This document shows, piece after piece, positions 10,207 to 19,637 of a DNA stretch of 33,207 bases; the first letter of the stretch is position 1; each line of letters starts with the position of its first letter. The DNA is from Sphingobacteriales bacterium TSM_CSM (GTDB lineage Bacteria; Bacteroidota; Bacteroidia; Chitinophagales; UBA2359). Where the stretch lies: NCBI GenBank assembly GCA_002212725.1, contig MTCR01000125.1:1-33207 (forward strand). The letters run 5' to 3'. The notes under the pieces are model-generated. The model was not told the origin of the DNA, made no database searches, and saw only the letters and a list, made by a program, of their open reading frames with translations. The position numbers and the translations under genes are program-made.

Positions 10207-10410
10207 GGCAAACAGATTTTGTGCGATGATTTGACTATAAGCGTACAATTGGGTTTAATTTTGTACTAACTTTTTCTTCTTTTTTTTAGACTTTTAATGT
10301 AGCGTTATTATTCCGCTGCGCAAACAATAAAAATCTGCACTTTTGAAACATAAAAATGACGCCTTAAGTTCAGAAAAACGCTGGCTTTCAGGGCAATATA
10401 CCCGGTTATA

Positions 10411-10450
10411 AAAAAGCAAAACTGCCCGAAGCAAAACACTTCGGGCAGTT
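10411..10450 (-). terminator. Rho-independent terminator of the SusC-SusD operon
   Basis: AACTGCCCGAAG (10420-10431) and CTTCGGGCAGTT (10439-10450) form a perfect 12-bp stem with a 7-base loop. On the minus strand the stem is followed by TTGCTTTTTTAT. It lies about 34 bases beyond the SusD stop codon. Confidence 0.85.
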
Positions 10451-10483
10451 GGTTAAGGGGTTGGTAAAACAAAAAGAACCGGT

Positions 10484-11857
10484 TTACCCGCCTGCGCTTT
10501 CGGCAGGGCAATCGTCGTTTTCGGTTGCCGGACGCGGAAAATTCATCCACACATCGTCATCGGGGCGGTCAATGGGCAACTCGTTCAGTTTGTCGTAGCG
10601 GCGCATGTCAATCCACCGGTGGCCTTCGCCATACAGCGAGTAGCGGCGTTGTTTTAAAATTTCGTCACGCACCTGGTCTTGACCGGTTCCGCCGCTGTAA
10701 TCGGGCAGGCCGGCGGCGTTGCGAATAAGGTTAATGGCAAACAATGCTTCGGTGGTGTTGCCGTTCAGGTTTTGTGCTTCGGCATAAATAAGCGCCAGTT
10801 CTTCGTTGCGCACAATAGGAATTGGGTCAGACTGGGAGCGGTAGCGGTAAAAGTCATAAGCGCTCTGCAATCCATCCTGAAAAGCGGTATCTGTGCGCAT
10901 ACCAACTTTCCACAGGCGGTGGTCGCCGGGTTCGGCATCGGTAATAAAACCGGGTTGTGCGGCGCGCAGGTTGCCGCCGGCAGCCGAGTTAAGCGGGTAA
11001 TACATTTCGTTAACCTGGTCGCCGCCGGCATTGGAAAAGAGGTGGTAAACACCTTTGTACAAGGTAGCGCTGTCAGAGGTCAGTTCAAAGAAAGACTCGG
11101 TAAGGTTTTGCAGGGCAGCGGTTCCGTTGAGTTGGTAAATAGAAACCCTTGCGGCAATGGCGCGGTTAAACTGCCTGAAACCTTCCGGCGTAGTAAACCC
11201 GGCAAAACCCGAAGAAAGCCCGAAAGCAAACTCATTTCCTGCCGATTGGAGCAGTTGAGCACCTTCATTTAACATGGTTGCAATAGCGGTTAAACCTTCG
11301 TAGTAGGTAACAAAGGAGCCAAGGTTGTCGGGGTTGGCAACATCAATTCTTATGCCGCAATGGTGCAACTGGTTCAGCGCCATCAGCAGCTGGTACGCCA
11401 TAATGGTTTTGGCAAACCCGCGGTAGCCGTTTTTCTGTTCATCGGTAAGGTCGGCATTGGTATTGTTAACCGCATTCAGCAAAATATTGCAGTTACGCAC
11501 CACGCGGTAGCGCTCTGCAAAAGGCTGCGTAGTGTAAAAGGTATTGTTGTCTAAGGTGGCAGATGCTTTGCCCAGCAAATCGGACGTAAAGCGCGGGTCG
11601 GAACCCGAAAAACGGTACCACTCCCGTCCAATAACGCCAACACCGTCAAAATAAGTGCCTAAACGGTTGCGCATTCCGGCTTCAATACCCGATACCACAT
11701 TGTTCAAATCGCCCACGGTGGCGTTTCCCTCTACGCCTTCCAGACTGGGGCCGTTGGGGTCAACCTGCTCATCTATTTCGCAGGCATTAAAAGTACACAA
11801 AGCGCCGGCAATGAACAGGACAGGCAGAAGTGAAGATAAAAATCTATATATTTTCAT
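10484..11857 (-). CDS. SusD/RagB-family outer membrane lipoprotein
   Basis: A 457-residue surface lipoprotein that in this family forms a lid over a SusC-type transporter and captures the ligand. The signal peptide ends in a lipobox (FNAC), and the mature protein starts CEIDEQVDPN, with acidic residues fitting the surface-export signal. The middle is mostly alpha-helical, as expected from the TPR-like SusD fold. The C-terminal part carries the family hallmark QRRYSLYGEGHRWIDMRRY. At 457 residues it is slightly shorter than many SusD proteins (about 500-550). It follows the SusC-like gene after 48 bases and precedes a strong terminator, so the two form an operon. The ligand is unknown, because no hydrolase, sulfatase or regulator lies beside it. 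The ATG at 11857 is preferred over upstream 11899 because it starts the signal peptide. Confidence 0.93.
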   Translation of the reverse strand: MKIYRFLSSLLPVLFIAGALCTFNACEIDEQVDPNGPSLEGVEGNATVGDLNNVVSGIEAGMRNRLGTYFDGVGVIGREWYRFSGSDPRFTSDLLGKASATLDNNTFYTTQPFAERYRVVRNCNILLNAVNNTNADLTDEQKNGYRGFAKTIMAYQLLMALNQLHHCGIRIDVANPDNLGSFVTYYEGLTAIATMLNEGAQLLQSAGNEFAFGLSSGFAGFTTPEGFRQFNRAIAARVSIYQLNGTAALQNLTESFFELTSDSATLYKGVYHLFSNAGGDQVNEMYYPLNSAAGGNLRAAQPGFITDAEPGDHRLWKVGMRTDTAFQDGLQSAYDFYRYRSQSDPIPIVRNEELALIYAEAQNLNGNTTEALFAINLIRNAAGLPDYSGGTGQDQVRDEILKQRRYSLYGEGHRWIDMRRYDKLNELPIDRPDDDVWMNFPRPATENDDCPAESAGG

Positions 11858-11905
11858 ATTGTTCTTCAGTTTGATTGTTAAGTAAAAAGTGCCTGACATA
11901 AAGAT

Positions 11906-14851
11906 TTAGAAAGAAACCGATAAATGCCCAAAGAAACGTTTGGCAGAGGGAAACGGCAGTACTTCCACGTTGCTCGAAAAGCCATCGGAGCCAAAGTTGG
12001 AAACTTCGGGGTCATAGCTGTTGTATTGGAAGAAGTTGAGCAGGTTATTTCCCGAAACGCCTAATTTCAGATTTTTCACCTTACCGTCAAACAGGTTCCG
12101 GAAATTGTAGAACAAGCCAATTTCACGCAGGCGCACATAAGAGGCATCTTCAATCCAGGCTTGTGCGGTAGTACCTAAAGCATTCAGCCGGTAATTGCCG
12201 TTGGTAAGTTCGCCGTTGGGGTCAAGGTTGGTATCGTCAAAATCGGGGCTGGTTCCGTAAATATCGGTGAGCAGGGTAGAGAGGTTAATATTGTCGCCGC
12301 CCTGTTTCCAGTGAATTAAGAAAGACAATTCCAGATCTTTGTAGTTAAGAGAGTTTTGGAAACTCATCTGGAAATCGGGTTCGGCATCGCCAAAAGCAAC
12401 AACACCGTTGGGGCTGATACCCACAATTTGGGTGGCGCTTTTACCTTCTTCAATTCTGAAAGTACCCAATGTAGCACCAAATGCGCCCAAGTTAAACGCC
12501 GGCACATCGAGGCGGGTAATTTCTGAGCGGTTGAGCCAGAAAGCAGTGCGGCTGTACCAGTTAAAATTGCGGTTGCTGATGGGTTGCAGGGTAACTCCTA
12601 TTTCGATACCGTTGTTTTGCAGGTCGGCGGCGTTGGTTACGCGGGTGGTAAAGCCCGAAGTAGTGGGCACATTTACGTTAATGAGCAGGTCTTGCACCGA
12701 TTTAATGTAGTAGGTAAAATCTAAGGCATAACGGCCACGGTTAAAACCAAGGTCAAAACCGGTTTCAATTTCGGTTTGTCTTTCGGGTCCTACTTCATTA
12801 TTGCCGCGCAGGGTGTTGATGAGGCTTCCGGCATTGCCCTCAATAATGGTATTGCCCAAAGAGGTAAAGGTAGAGCCAAAGCGGGCAAAGTTACCGGCCT
12901 GACCAAAGGCAGCGCGCAGTTTGAGCTGGCTCAGTTTATCGGGTAAAAAGCCAAACTCATGCAGGTTCAGCGCCAAAGAAGCCTTCGGGTAATAGTATAG
13001 CTGGTTGGGATCGCCGTTGTTGGAAGATTTATCGCCGCGCAAACCAAGGGTAGCAATAATTTTATCGTCCCAGTTTACCTCTTCCTGAATAAAGAAACCC
13101 ATATCGGTTTGGTTGCGGCGGGTTTGTTCTACCGATACCGCACCCGATTGGTCAACGTTTTCCTGCGACCCGATGAGTTCGGTTGCCGTTACCAGAATAT
13201 TGCTAAACCTGAATTCTTCGCGGGTGCCGCCAAACTGCGTTCTGAAACTTACACCCGAAGGCAGGAAAAAGGAGTGCACAAAGAAACCATTGAAGTTGGC
13301 ATTGTTGTTGGTTGCCGAACCCTGAATAGAGGCGCCGTTGGTACCGTTGCCGTCTTTTTGAAATTGCAGGGTGCGCGGAAACAACGCTTTGGTATTAAGG
13401 GTATAGCGGTCAATACCGGCGCGACCGATAAATTGCAGCGTTGCGGTTTCTGTTTGGTACAGTTTAAGGGTAAGGTTGGCGCCGCCAATATAGCGGTTTA
13501 CCCTTTCATTGTTGGTAATGAGGTCGCGGGTTTGCAAAAAGTTGGAAGCCGTATAGGGGTTATTGGGGTAATTGCCGTTTTCATCGGGGAAAAGGTTTGC
13601 CCAGGGCGGTGTTGCGGCATACGAAATACCCATAGTAGTATTGGTATTGTCGTTGTTAAAAAATCCGCGGTTGGCCGAAGAAAGCGTGTACATGTTGCTA
13701 AACCCGATGTTGATTTTTTCGCTCAGTTTATGGTCGAGGTTAAGACGCAACGACAGTTTTTCGTAGCCGGTATTTTTTACAATGCCTTCTTCATTTTTGT
13801 AAGTGGTTCCAAAATAGTACTGCGTTGCCTGATTTCCGCCAGACAGGCTTAGATTGGAGGTAGAAAGCAACCCTTTGTTGCCGTACAATTCATCTTCATA
13901 ATTAAAGATGTTGCCGGCTGCCTGTGCCGCTTCAAAAACGGGCACCTGCGAAGCGCCAAAGGCGGCTTCCACTTTTTCGGCATCAAACTCGCGCACGCCC
14001 AGTTTTTTGAGTTGTGTGGCCACCCCAAGCGTTTGCGAGAAGTTAACCATATTTTCGCCGGCTTTACCCCGTTTGGTGGTAATAATTACTACGCCGGTGG
14101 CCGCTCTGGAGCCGTAGAGCGCTGCTGCAGAAGCCCCCTTTAAAATTTCGATGCTTTCAATGTCATCGGGGTTAAGGTCGGCAAGGCGGTTGGAGGGGTT
14201 ATCCTGGTTAGAAGCGCTACCGCCTGCGGCTGCCTGCGAAATTGAGTTTAAGCCGGCAGGGGTGGAGGAGTTATCCATAAAAACCCCGTCAATGATGTAA
14301 AGCGGTTGAGAATTGCCGTTAATAGAGGTAAGACCGCGCAGCCTTACCCCAATACCGCCACCCGGAGCACCGGAGTTGGCATTAATTACCACACCGGTAA
14401 ATTTGCCGTACAGGGCAGCATCTACCGTTTGCGGAGCCGTAACGCCGGTTAGCTCTTTGGAAGATACCGTTGATACGGCGTTGGCTAAATTGCGCCGGGC
14501 AACAGAGGTAGCCAAACCCGAAATAACCACCTCTTCCAACCGGGTTACGCTGGGTTCAAGGGTAACATCGAGGCGGCCGGTTGAGGCAGACACACTCATT
14601 TCGCTTATTTCGTAACCCACACTGGAATAGGTTAACGTAGCCGATGACCCCGGCACTTTCAGCGAATAATTGCCGTCTAAATCAGACACAGTGCCAACGG
14701 TGGTGTTTTTTACCACAATGGTTACACCCACCATGGGTTCACCTTTTTCGTCGGTTACGGTACCGGTTACGGTAAACTGTGCCAGCGCCGCTGTTGAAGC
14801 AAGCAACAGGGCAAAAACCAGTGTTGTTGCGTAAGTAAATAACTTTTGCAT
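11906..14851 (-). CDS. SusC/RagA-family TonB-linked outer membrane transporter
   Basis: A ~981-residue TonB-dependent transporter. The order is: signal peptide (MQKLFTYATTLVFALLLASTAALA), a carboxypeptidase-D-like regulatory beta-sandwich (FTVTGTVTDEKGEPMVGVTI, about residues 25-105), the TonB-box/linker area (LEEVVISGLATSVARRNLAN), a plug domain with the SusC motifs PLYIIDGVFMD and ESIEILKGASAAALYGSRAA, and a 22-stranded-type barrel ending HLSVSF with the usual terminal Phe. It imports a ligand captured by the SusD partner, using energy transmitted by TonB-ExbBD. An ATG two codons upstream (14857) is an equally possible start. I saw no TAnnTTTG element in the 250 bases upstream, so its promoter is unresolved. 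Confidence 0.95.
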   Translation of the reverse strand: MQKLFTYATTLVFALLLASTAALAQFTVTGTVTDEKGEPMVGVTIVVKNTTVGTVSDLDGNYSLKVPGSSATLTYSSVGYEISEMSVSASTGRLDVTLEPSVTRLEEVVISGLATSVARRNLANAVSTVSSKELTGVTAPQTVDAALYGKFTGVVINANSGAPGGGIGVRLRGLTSINGNSQPLYIIDGVFMDNSSTPAGLNSISQAAAGGSASNQDNPSNRLADLNPDDIESIEILKGASAAALYGSRAATGVVIITTKRGKAGENMVNFSQTLGVATQLKKLGVREFDAEKVEAAFGASQVPVFEAAQAAGNIFNYEDELYGNKGLLSTSNLSLSGGNQATQYYFGTTYKNEEGIVKNTGYEKLSLRLNLDHKLSEKINIGFSNMYTLSSANRGFFNNDNTNTTMGISYAATPPWANLFPDENGNYPNNPYTASNFLQTRDLITNNERVNRYIGGANLTLKLYQTETATLQFIGRAGIDRYTLNTKALFPRTLQFQKDGNGTNGASIQGSATNNNANFNGFFVHSFFLPSGVSFRTQFGGTREEFRFSNILVTATELIGSQENVDQSGAVSVEQTRRNQTDMGFFIQEEVNWDDKIIATLGLRGDKSSNNGDPNQLYYYPKASLALNLHEFGFLPDKLSQLKLRAAFGQAGNFARFGSTFTSLGNTIIEGNAGSLINTLRGNNEVGPERQTEIETGFDLGFNRGRYALDFTYYIKSVQDLLINVNVPTTSGFTTRVTNAADLQNNGIEIGVTLQPISNRNFNWYSRTAFWLNRSEITRLDVPAFNLGAFGATLGTFRIEEGKSATQIVGISPNGVVAFGDAEPDFQMSFQNSLNYKDLELSFLIHWKQGGDNINLSTLLTDIYGTSPDFDDTNLDPNGELTNGNYRLNALGTTAQAWIEDASYVRLREIGLFYNFRNLFDGKVKNLKLGVSGNNLLNFFQYNSYDPEVSNFGSDGFSSNVEVLPFPSAKRFFGHLSVSF

Positions 14852-15107
14852 AGGCATGCATTTTGGTTGTGAGTAAGTAAAGAATAGGTATATTGTTAAA
14901 TACGGCTGAAATGTATCACTATTTTGCATTCGGTATGCTGTATGCGGGGTAAAAGTTTAAAAATAATGTTCTGAACCGTGTTTTATGCAGGTTAAACGCA
15001 TTTAGACCATAAATTAGGGCAACTTGCGGTGTTGACAATTAGAAAGTGCGGCTTGTTTGGGAGGCGCCTTTGTATTTGGTGATTGGAGGTAACTGGTGTT
15101 TTCCTGT

Positions 15108-16295
15108 TTATTCTGATTGAATTTCCCATGTTTCCAGATTAGAATTGTAGGCTATTTTCACTATTTCGGCCGGTACACCGGGCATAGTGGTTGCCCAGGT
15201 TTGCAGGGCTTTGCCGGCTTTTTCGGGGGTAGGGTAGTAGCGGTAAGTCAAGGCGCAGGTTGGTTCGTTTTTGTGGTATATTAATAAGGTATGGCACACA
15301 TCAATACCTTTGTCTAAGTAGCGGTACATTTCTTTTTCGGCATTGGCGCACTGCAAGGCATTTCCCGCAGGCGTTTCGGGCTTAAAACGGTTAATGACCA
15401 CCAAATACACCGGTAAAGGCGCATCGGCATCTAATTCCATTTCGGAAGGGTTTTCTGCAATTTTTGAAATAGCGCCGGCATATCTCGATTGCGGATATTT
15501 TTGTGCAAATTGTTTAATCTGGGCAATATCTGTTTCGTATGGATAATGTTCAAACGATAAGGCATGCGTAAGGTACCCTCTGTCATATTTTCCCGAAAGT
15601 GCATGTACGTCGGTAAGCGTTTGCAGGCAAAACCTGAAACTGCTTTCTACTTGTTTTGCGTATGCGGTTTTGGGGTATTGAAACAGCAGTTGTTCGCCCA
15701 AAACCACCGATTTTATTTCGCCATCCAGGTCTAAAAACGGGTATTCACCACCTATGGCATCGGTTTGCGCCTGTTCAAATTCAATTTTAAGGCGCAGCGG
15801 TTCTGCGGCAAGTGCCTGTAGCTTTGCCTCCAGCATAGGCGCTTCGCCCAATGCCACATACATGCCTTCGGCAAAAATGCCTTTTATGCCAATTTCTTTC
15901 AGTTCATTAAACAAATAATTACTCTCTTCGTTTTGCAATACATCGGGGTCTTCGTTGAGCAGTGGGTCAAAAACTTGCTCTTCCAGTTGCGGAATTACTT
16001 CGTTTTCGCGTTGCAAAAAGAGGTTTTCCAATTCTTTTTCCGAGGTAATGAGCGAGTCGGCACCCAAAACCCGGTAAGCATAATTGGCCAGCAGGTTTTG
16101 AAGTACGGCAGGGGCGTGTTCAACATACTTATAGGCGTGCGGCAGGTTTTTCTGCAAGAAGTGGCGTGGTGGTACAGTTTCGGCAGGGGAATTACCGGCC
16201 GCGTTAACCTCGCTGCCCGAAGTGGGTTTACAATTGCCAAACAGCAGGCAAATGGCTGCATACAGGCACAGTACAATAAATTGCTTAATTTGCAT
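15108..16295 (-). CDS. Lipoprotein of unknown function
   Basis: A 395-residue protein with a lipoprotein signal peptide ending at FGNC (lipid Cys22). The mature protein begins CKPTSGSEVN, without the acidic export signal seen in the other lipoproteins here, so it may face the periplasm. The middle is rich in Glu/Leu and probably helical. A stretch around IKQFAQKYPQSRYAGAISK resembles the loop between helices in TPR-type outer-membrane lipoproteins. The C-terminal ~80 residues (LPVYLVVINRFKPE onward) look alpha/beta, with two cysteines in VCHTLL and PTCALTY. I do not recognise a named family. The ATG at 16295 starts the signal peptide; an earlier in-frame start at 16397 would overlap the predicted promoter. 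It is divergent from the TonB receptor at 16588. Confidence 0.75.
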   Translation of the reverse strand: MQIKQFIVLCLYAAICLLFGNCKPTSGSEVNAAGNSPAETVPPRHFLQKNLPHAYKYVEHAPAVLQNLLANYAYRVLGADSLITSEKELENLFLQRENEVIPQLEEQVFDPLLNEDPDVLQNEESNYLFNELKEIGIKGIFAEGMYVALGEAPMLEAKLQALAAEPLRLKIEFEQAQTDAIGGEYPFLDLDGEIKSVVLGEQLLFQYPKTAYAKQVESSFRFCLQTLTDVHALSGKYDRGYLTHALSFEHYPYETDIAQIKQFAQKYPQSRYAGAISKIAENPSEMELDADAPLPVYLVVINRFKPETPAGNALQCANAEKEMYRYLDKGIDVCHTLLIYHKNEPTCALTYRYYPTPEKAGKALQTWATTMPGVPAEIVKIAYNSNLETWEIQSE

Positions 16296-16379
16296 GATTA
16301 AGATTGAACGAAAGATGAATAAATTGCAAGATAAAGGTAAAATTTTTTTGGCGCAACAATAAATTTGCCTGCATAGTAC

Positions 16380-16411
16380 CAAAGATAAATCAAACACTTA
16401 TATTTGGGCAA
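16380..16411 (-). promoter_or_regulatory. Predicted promoter of the lipoprotein at 15108-16295
   Basis: On the minus strand a CTTG/TTG element (16411-16409) is followed after 21 bases by TATCTTTG (16387-16380), an exact TAnnTTTG. The predicted leader is about 80 bases. It overlaps the plus-strand element at 16399. Confidence 0.4.
16399..16406 (+). promoter_or_regulatory. Possible -7 element for the TonB receptor gene
   Basis: TATATTTG matches TAnnTTTG exactly on the plus strand. No TTTG lies at the right spacing (the nearest is 31 bases upstream), and the start codon at 16588 is 180 bases away, so a long leader would be needed. Confidence 0.25.
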
Positions 16412-16587
16412 GTTTGAAAAAGTCGGTGGATAAAAAGAAAAACTTAAAGATTGCTTTTAAATTCAAGTCTTTTTCCGATTTTTACACCCGAAGTTACCGG
16501 GCAAAAGAGTGTTTAAAGCACTGCTGCCCGCTTCAGTCCAACTTGCGAACATTAACAAAACTTTTTTTAACGGTAAACTTTTAAATT

Positions 16588-19560
16588 ATGAGGTATTTGT
16601 TTACAACGCTGTTTTTTCTTTGCTTTATGTCTTTACAGGGCGTATACGCGCAAGACCGGCAGGTTAGCGGCACCATAACCGATGACGAAACCGGCGAACC
16701 CCTGATTGGGGTAAATATTGTGGTAAAAGGCACCACAACCGGCACCGTTTCTGATTTTGACGGGAATTACGAACTGAAAGTCCCCACCGGTGCAACTTTA
16801 GTTTATACCTTTGTAGGGTACGACCCGTTGGAAATGACGGTAAGCACATCGGGCAGAATGGATGTAAAACTCAAGGCTACCACTTTTGAGTTAAATGCAA
16901 CTACAGTTACCGCCGGTCGCCGCAAAGAGCGCACCCTCGACGCGCCGGCTTCCATATCGGTAATTGAGCAAAAGGAAATTAAGAATGCCATTGTTACCAC
17001 TCCGTCGGATTATGTACAAAATGCATCGGGTGTTGATGTGGTAAAAACCGGTATGATGAGCGCCAATATTGTGGTTCGGGGTTTTAACAATATTTTCTCC
17101 GGTTCACTGCTCTCATTAGTAGATAACCGCATAACCGCCGTGCCTTCACTTAGGGTAAACACTCAATACATGATTTCTACCAACCCGGGCGATATTCAAC
17201 GCATTGAAGTGCTCAAAGGCCCCGCTTCTGCCATGTATGGACCCAACAGCGCCAACGGCGTTGTGCATATTATTACCGAATCGCCCTTAGATATGAAATC
17301 GCGCTTCCGCACCACCGTTTCACTGGCAGGCGGGTTGCGCTCCAAAGTTGATGAAGTGCCCATTTACGATGCTGCAAACCCCGGCGTAAATGTTGAAGAT
17401 AACGGCGACAAATTTGCTTATATGGGTTCTTTGCGCCATGCTGCCAATTTAACCAAGGGTAAAAACAAAAAGGTAGAAGTAGGTTATAAAATATCGGGTA
17501 AATACTTTCTGGGCAATGAATGGCGCTACCGCGACCCATTTGAGCCTTTAAGAGTAGCACGAAGCCGGCAATCGGCCGAAGGAAACAAAGTTTTTCTTAC
17601 CGACGGAACCGAAATGCTGGAAACCGAAGTACTGGCATTGTTAAGCGATACCATTACCTCTAATGATGTACTGGTTGACTCGCTGGATAATGCCCGCCCG
17701 CTTGAGTCTAAAATTTACAACATGGAGGGCCGCCTCGATTTCAGGTTTAACAAAAAAGCCGAACTGATATTTACCGGCGGCGTAAACAGCGCAAGCGGTG
17801 TAGAACTTACCGGCTTAGGCGCAGGCCGTGCAGATGACTGGAGATATATGTTTGGACAGGTGCGTTTTATCTGGAAAGATTTGTTTGCTCAAGTGTATCT
17901 GAACGCCAGCGATGCAGGCGGAACCTATCTGTTGCGCGACGGAAACCAGATTGTTGACAAATCGAAATTTATTACCTCGCAAATTCAACACACCTCTACG
18001 CTGGCAGATGACCGGCTTAAACTCATTTACGGTTTTGATGCACTGCTTACACGCCCCAATACCGAAAGCACCATTAACGGCCGTAACGAAAACGATGATA
18101 ACATTAACGAGTTTGGTGCATATTTGCAGGGCGATTTTAAAATTAACGAAAAATTCAACATTCTTGCCGCACTCAGGGCAGACAAGCACACTTTTGTAGA
18201 AGATATATTTCTTTCTCCGCGTGCCGCTTTCATTTACAAACCCAATTATAACCAAACCCTGCGCTTAACCTACAACCGGGCATTCAGTTCTCCCTCGGCA
18301 CTCAACACCTCGCTCGATATTTTGAGCGGCAGTTTTCCTACAGGCATTGATGTGCGCGGCAGCGGAAACCGGAACGGATTCCAGTTTAGCTATAATGATG
18401 CCGGGTTGCCACAATACCGTTCGCCTTTTGCAGCCCTTATAGGTCAAAATGTTAGCACCTACTATAATTTGGGCGACAATACCATGAACAATGTGGTATA
18501 TAATATTGCCGTTGGCTTATTGGGCGATGGGTTGAAACAGGTAATTGAAGACCGCAACCTGCCCATTCCGCCTGCAGCCGTTGACAGTATTATTGCCAAT
18601 ATTTTACCATCGGGCGTTGCAAATGTAGAAAACTTGTTGCGCATGTTCAGCGGTGATGCATCGGCTCCGTTTGGTGGCGTGTTAGACCCTGCTTCGGTTA
18701 AAGATTTTCCGGCGGTTAAAAACTCGGTTACCCAAACCATTGAGTTAGGTTATAAGGGCATTATTAATAATCGTCTTGCTTTAACAGTTGATGTATATAA
18801 TACCCGCATTACCGATTTCGTTACGCCCGTTGTTACCCGTACACCTACTGTATTCTTAGACGGCGCTTCTGTTGCGGCAGCTGTTGCCGCTGAAATTACG
18901 GCAAACATGAACGACCCTGCTAATGTAGGCTACCGGGCATTGGTTACCGCTGCATTAGACACAGCGCAAGTGGTGCAAGGTATAACGGTAAATGGTAATT
19001 CAAATGGCGATGGCACCGAAGAATTAATTACCCTCATTTCGGCTGCTTGTGCACAAATTCCTTTTGGAACCGTTGCACCTACCTTTACCAATGACCCCTC
19101 TGTGTTGCTTACTTACTCCAACTTTGGCGATGTAAGCCTGTTTGGAGCCGAAATAGGCGCCAGCTACTTTATTAACGACAACTTTAAAGTAGGCGCAAAC
19201 TATGCCAGGGTAAGCGATGACGAGTTTGAAACCGATGGCATTACCATAGCCTTGAACGCTCCTAAAACAAAAGTTGGGCTATCGGCGAATTATACGTGGC
19301 CAAAAGCAGGGTTAGATGTTGGCGTTCGTTACAGATGGCAACAAAGCTTCCCGGTTAATTCGGGCGTTTATTCGGGTGTAGTAGATGATTTGGAATTTCT
19401 CGATTTGAACGTGGGTTATGCCTTGCCGTTCTCGAAAAACACCCAAATTGCACTCTCCATGCAAAATGTGCTTGATAATCAGCAGCAAATGTTTGTTGGC
19501 GCACCGGCATTAGGTCGCTTTACCATGTTGCAAATTTCGCACACCTTTGATTCTAACTAA
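16588..19560 (+). CDS. TonB-dependent outer membrane receptor with N-terminal regulatory domain
   Basis: A 990-residue receptor. A signal peptide (MRYLFTTLFFLCFMSLQGVYA|Q) is followed by a carboxypeptidase-like regulatory domain (QVSGTITDDETGEPLIGVNI, about residues 23-105), a linker (ATTVTAGRRKERTLDAPASI) and a plug domain (about 115-235) containing VVRGFNN and IQRIEVLKGPASAMYGPNSA, where TonB receptors have RG and VLKGP(x)S(x)LYG motifs. A long barrel makes up the rest. The plug resembles classical siderophore/vitamin receptors more than SusC proteins, and there is no SusD gene beside it. The barrel ends QISHTFDSN; the last aromatic residue is four from the end, unlike the usual C-terminal Phe. 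Its substrate is unknown. It is monocistronic, with a perfect terminator just past the stop, and it is divergent from a lipoprotein gene. Confidence 0.92.
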   Translation: MRYLFTTLFFLCFMSLQGVYAQDRQVSGTITDDETGEPLIGVNIVVKGTTTGTVSDFDGNYELKVPTGATLVYTFVGYDPLEMTVSTSGRMDVKLKATTFELNATTVTAGRRKERTLDAPASISVIEQKEIKNAIVTTPSDYVQNASGVDVVKTGMMSANIVVRGFNNIFSGSLLSLVDNRITAVPSLRVNTQYMISTNPGDIQRIEVLKGPASAMYGPNSANGVVHIITESPLDMKSRFRTTVSLAGGLRSKVDEVPIYDAANPGVNVEDNGDKFAYMGSLRHAANLTKGKNKKVEVGYKISGKYFLGNEWRYRDPFEPLRVARSRQSAEGNKVFLTDGTEMLETEVLALLSDTITSNDVLVDSLDNARPLESKIYNMEGRLDFRFNKKAELIFTGGVNSASGVELTGLGAGRADDWRYMFGQVRFIWKDLFAQVYLNASDAGGTYLLRDGNQIVDKSKFITSQIQHTSTLADDRLKLIYGFDALLTRPNTESTINGRNENDDNINEFGAYLQGDFKINEKFNILAALRADKHTFVEDIFLSPRAAFIYKPNYNQTLRLTYNRAFSSPSALNTSLDILSGSFPTGIDVRGSGNRNGFQFSYNDAGLPQYRSPFAALIGQNVSTYYNLGDNTMNNVVYNIAVGLLGDGLKQVIEDRNLPIPPAAVDSIIANILPSGVANVENLLRMFSGDASAPFGGVLDPASVKDFPAVKNSVTQTIELGYKGIINNRLALTVDVYNTRITDFVTPVVTRTPTVFLDGASVAAAVAAEITANMNDPANVGYRALVTAALDTAQVVQGITVNGNSNGDGTEELITLISAACAQIPFGTVAPTFTNDPSVLLTYSNFGDVSLFGAEIGASYFINDNFKVGANYARVSDDEFETDGITIALNAPKTKVGLSANYTWPKAGLDVGVRYRWQQSFPVNSGVYSGVVDDLEFLDLNVGYALPFSKNTQIALSMQNVLDNQQQMFVGAPALGRFTMLQISHTFDSN

Positions 19561-19579
19561 AAAGGAGTTTAATTCATTC

Positions 19580-19625
19580 AAAACAGCTCTTACAGGTCTT
19601 GCGCCTGTAAGAGCTGTTTTTATAC
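19580..19625 (+). terminator. Strong Rho-independent terminator of the TonB receptor gene
   Basis: AAAACAGCTCTTACAGG (19580-19596) pairs perfectly with CCTGTAAGAGCTGTTTT (19604-19620), giving a 17-bp stem and a 7-base loop followed by further T-rich sequence. It starts 19 bases after the stop codon and ends about 12-17 bases before the ppa start codon. Confidence 0.92.
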
Positions 19626-19637
19626 ATTTTTGTAACT

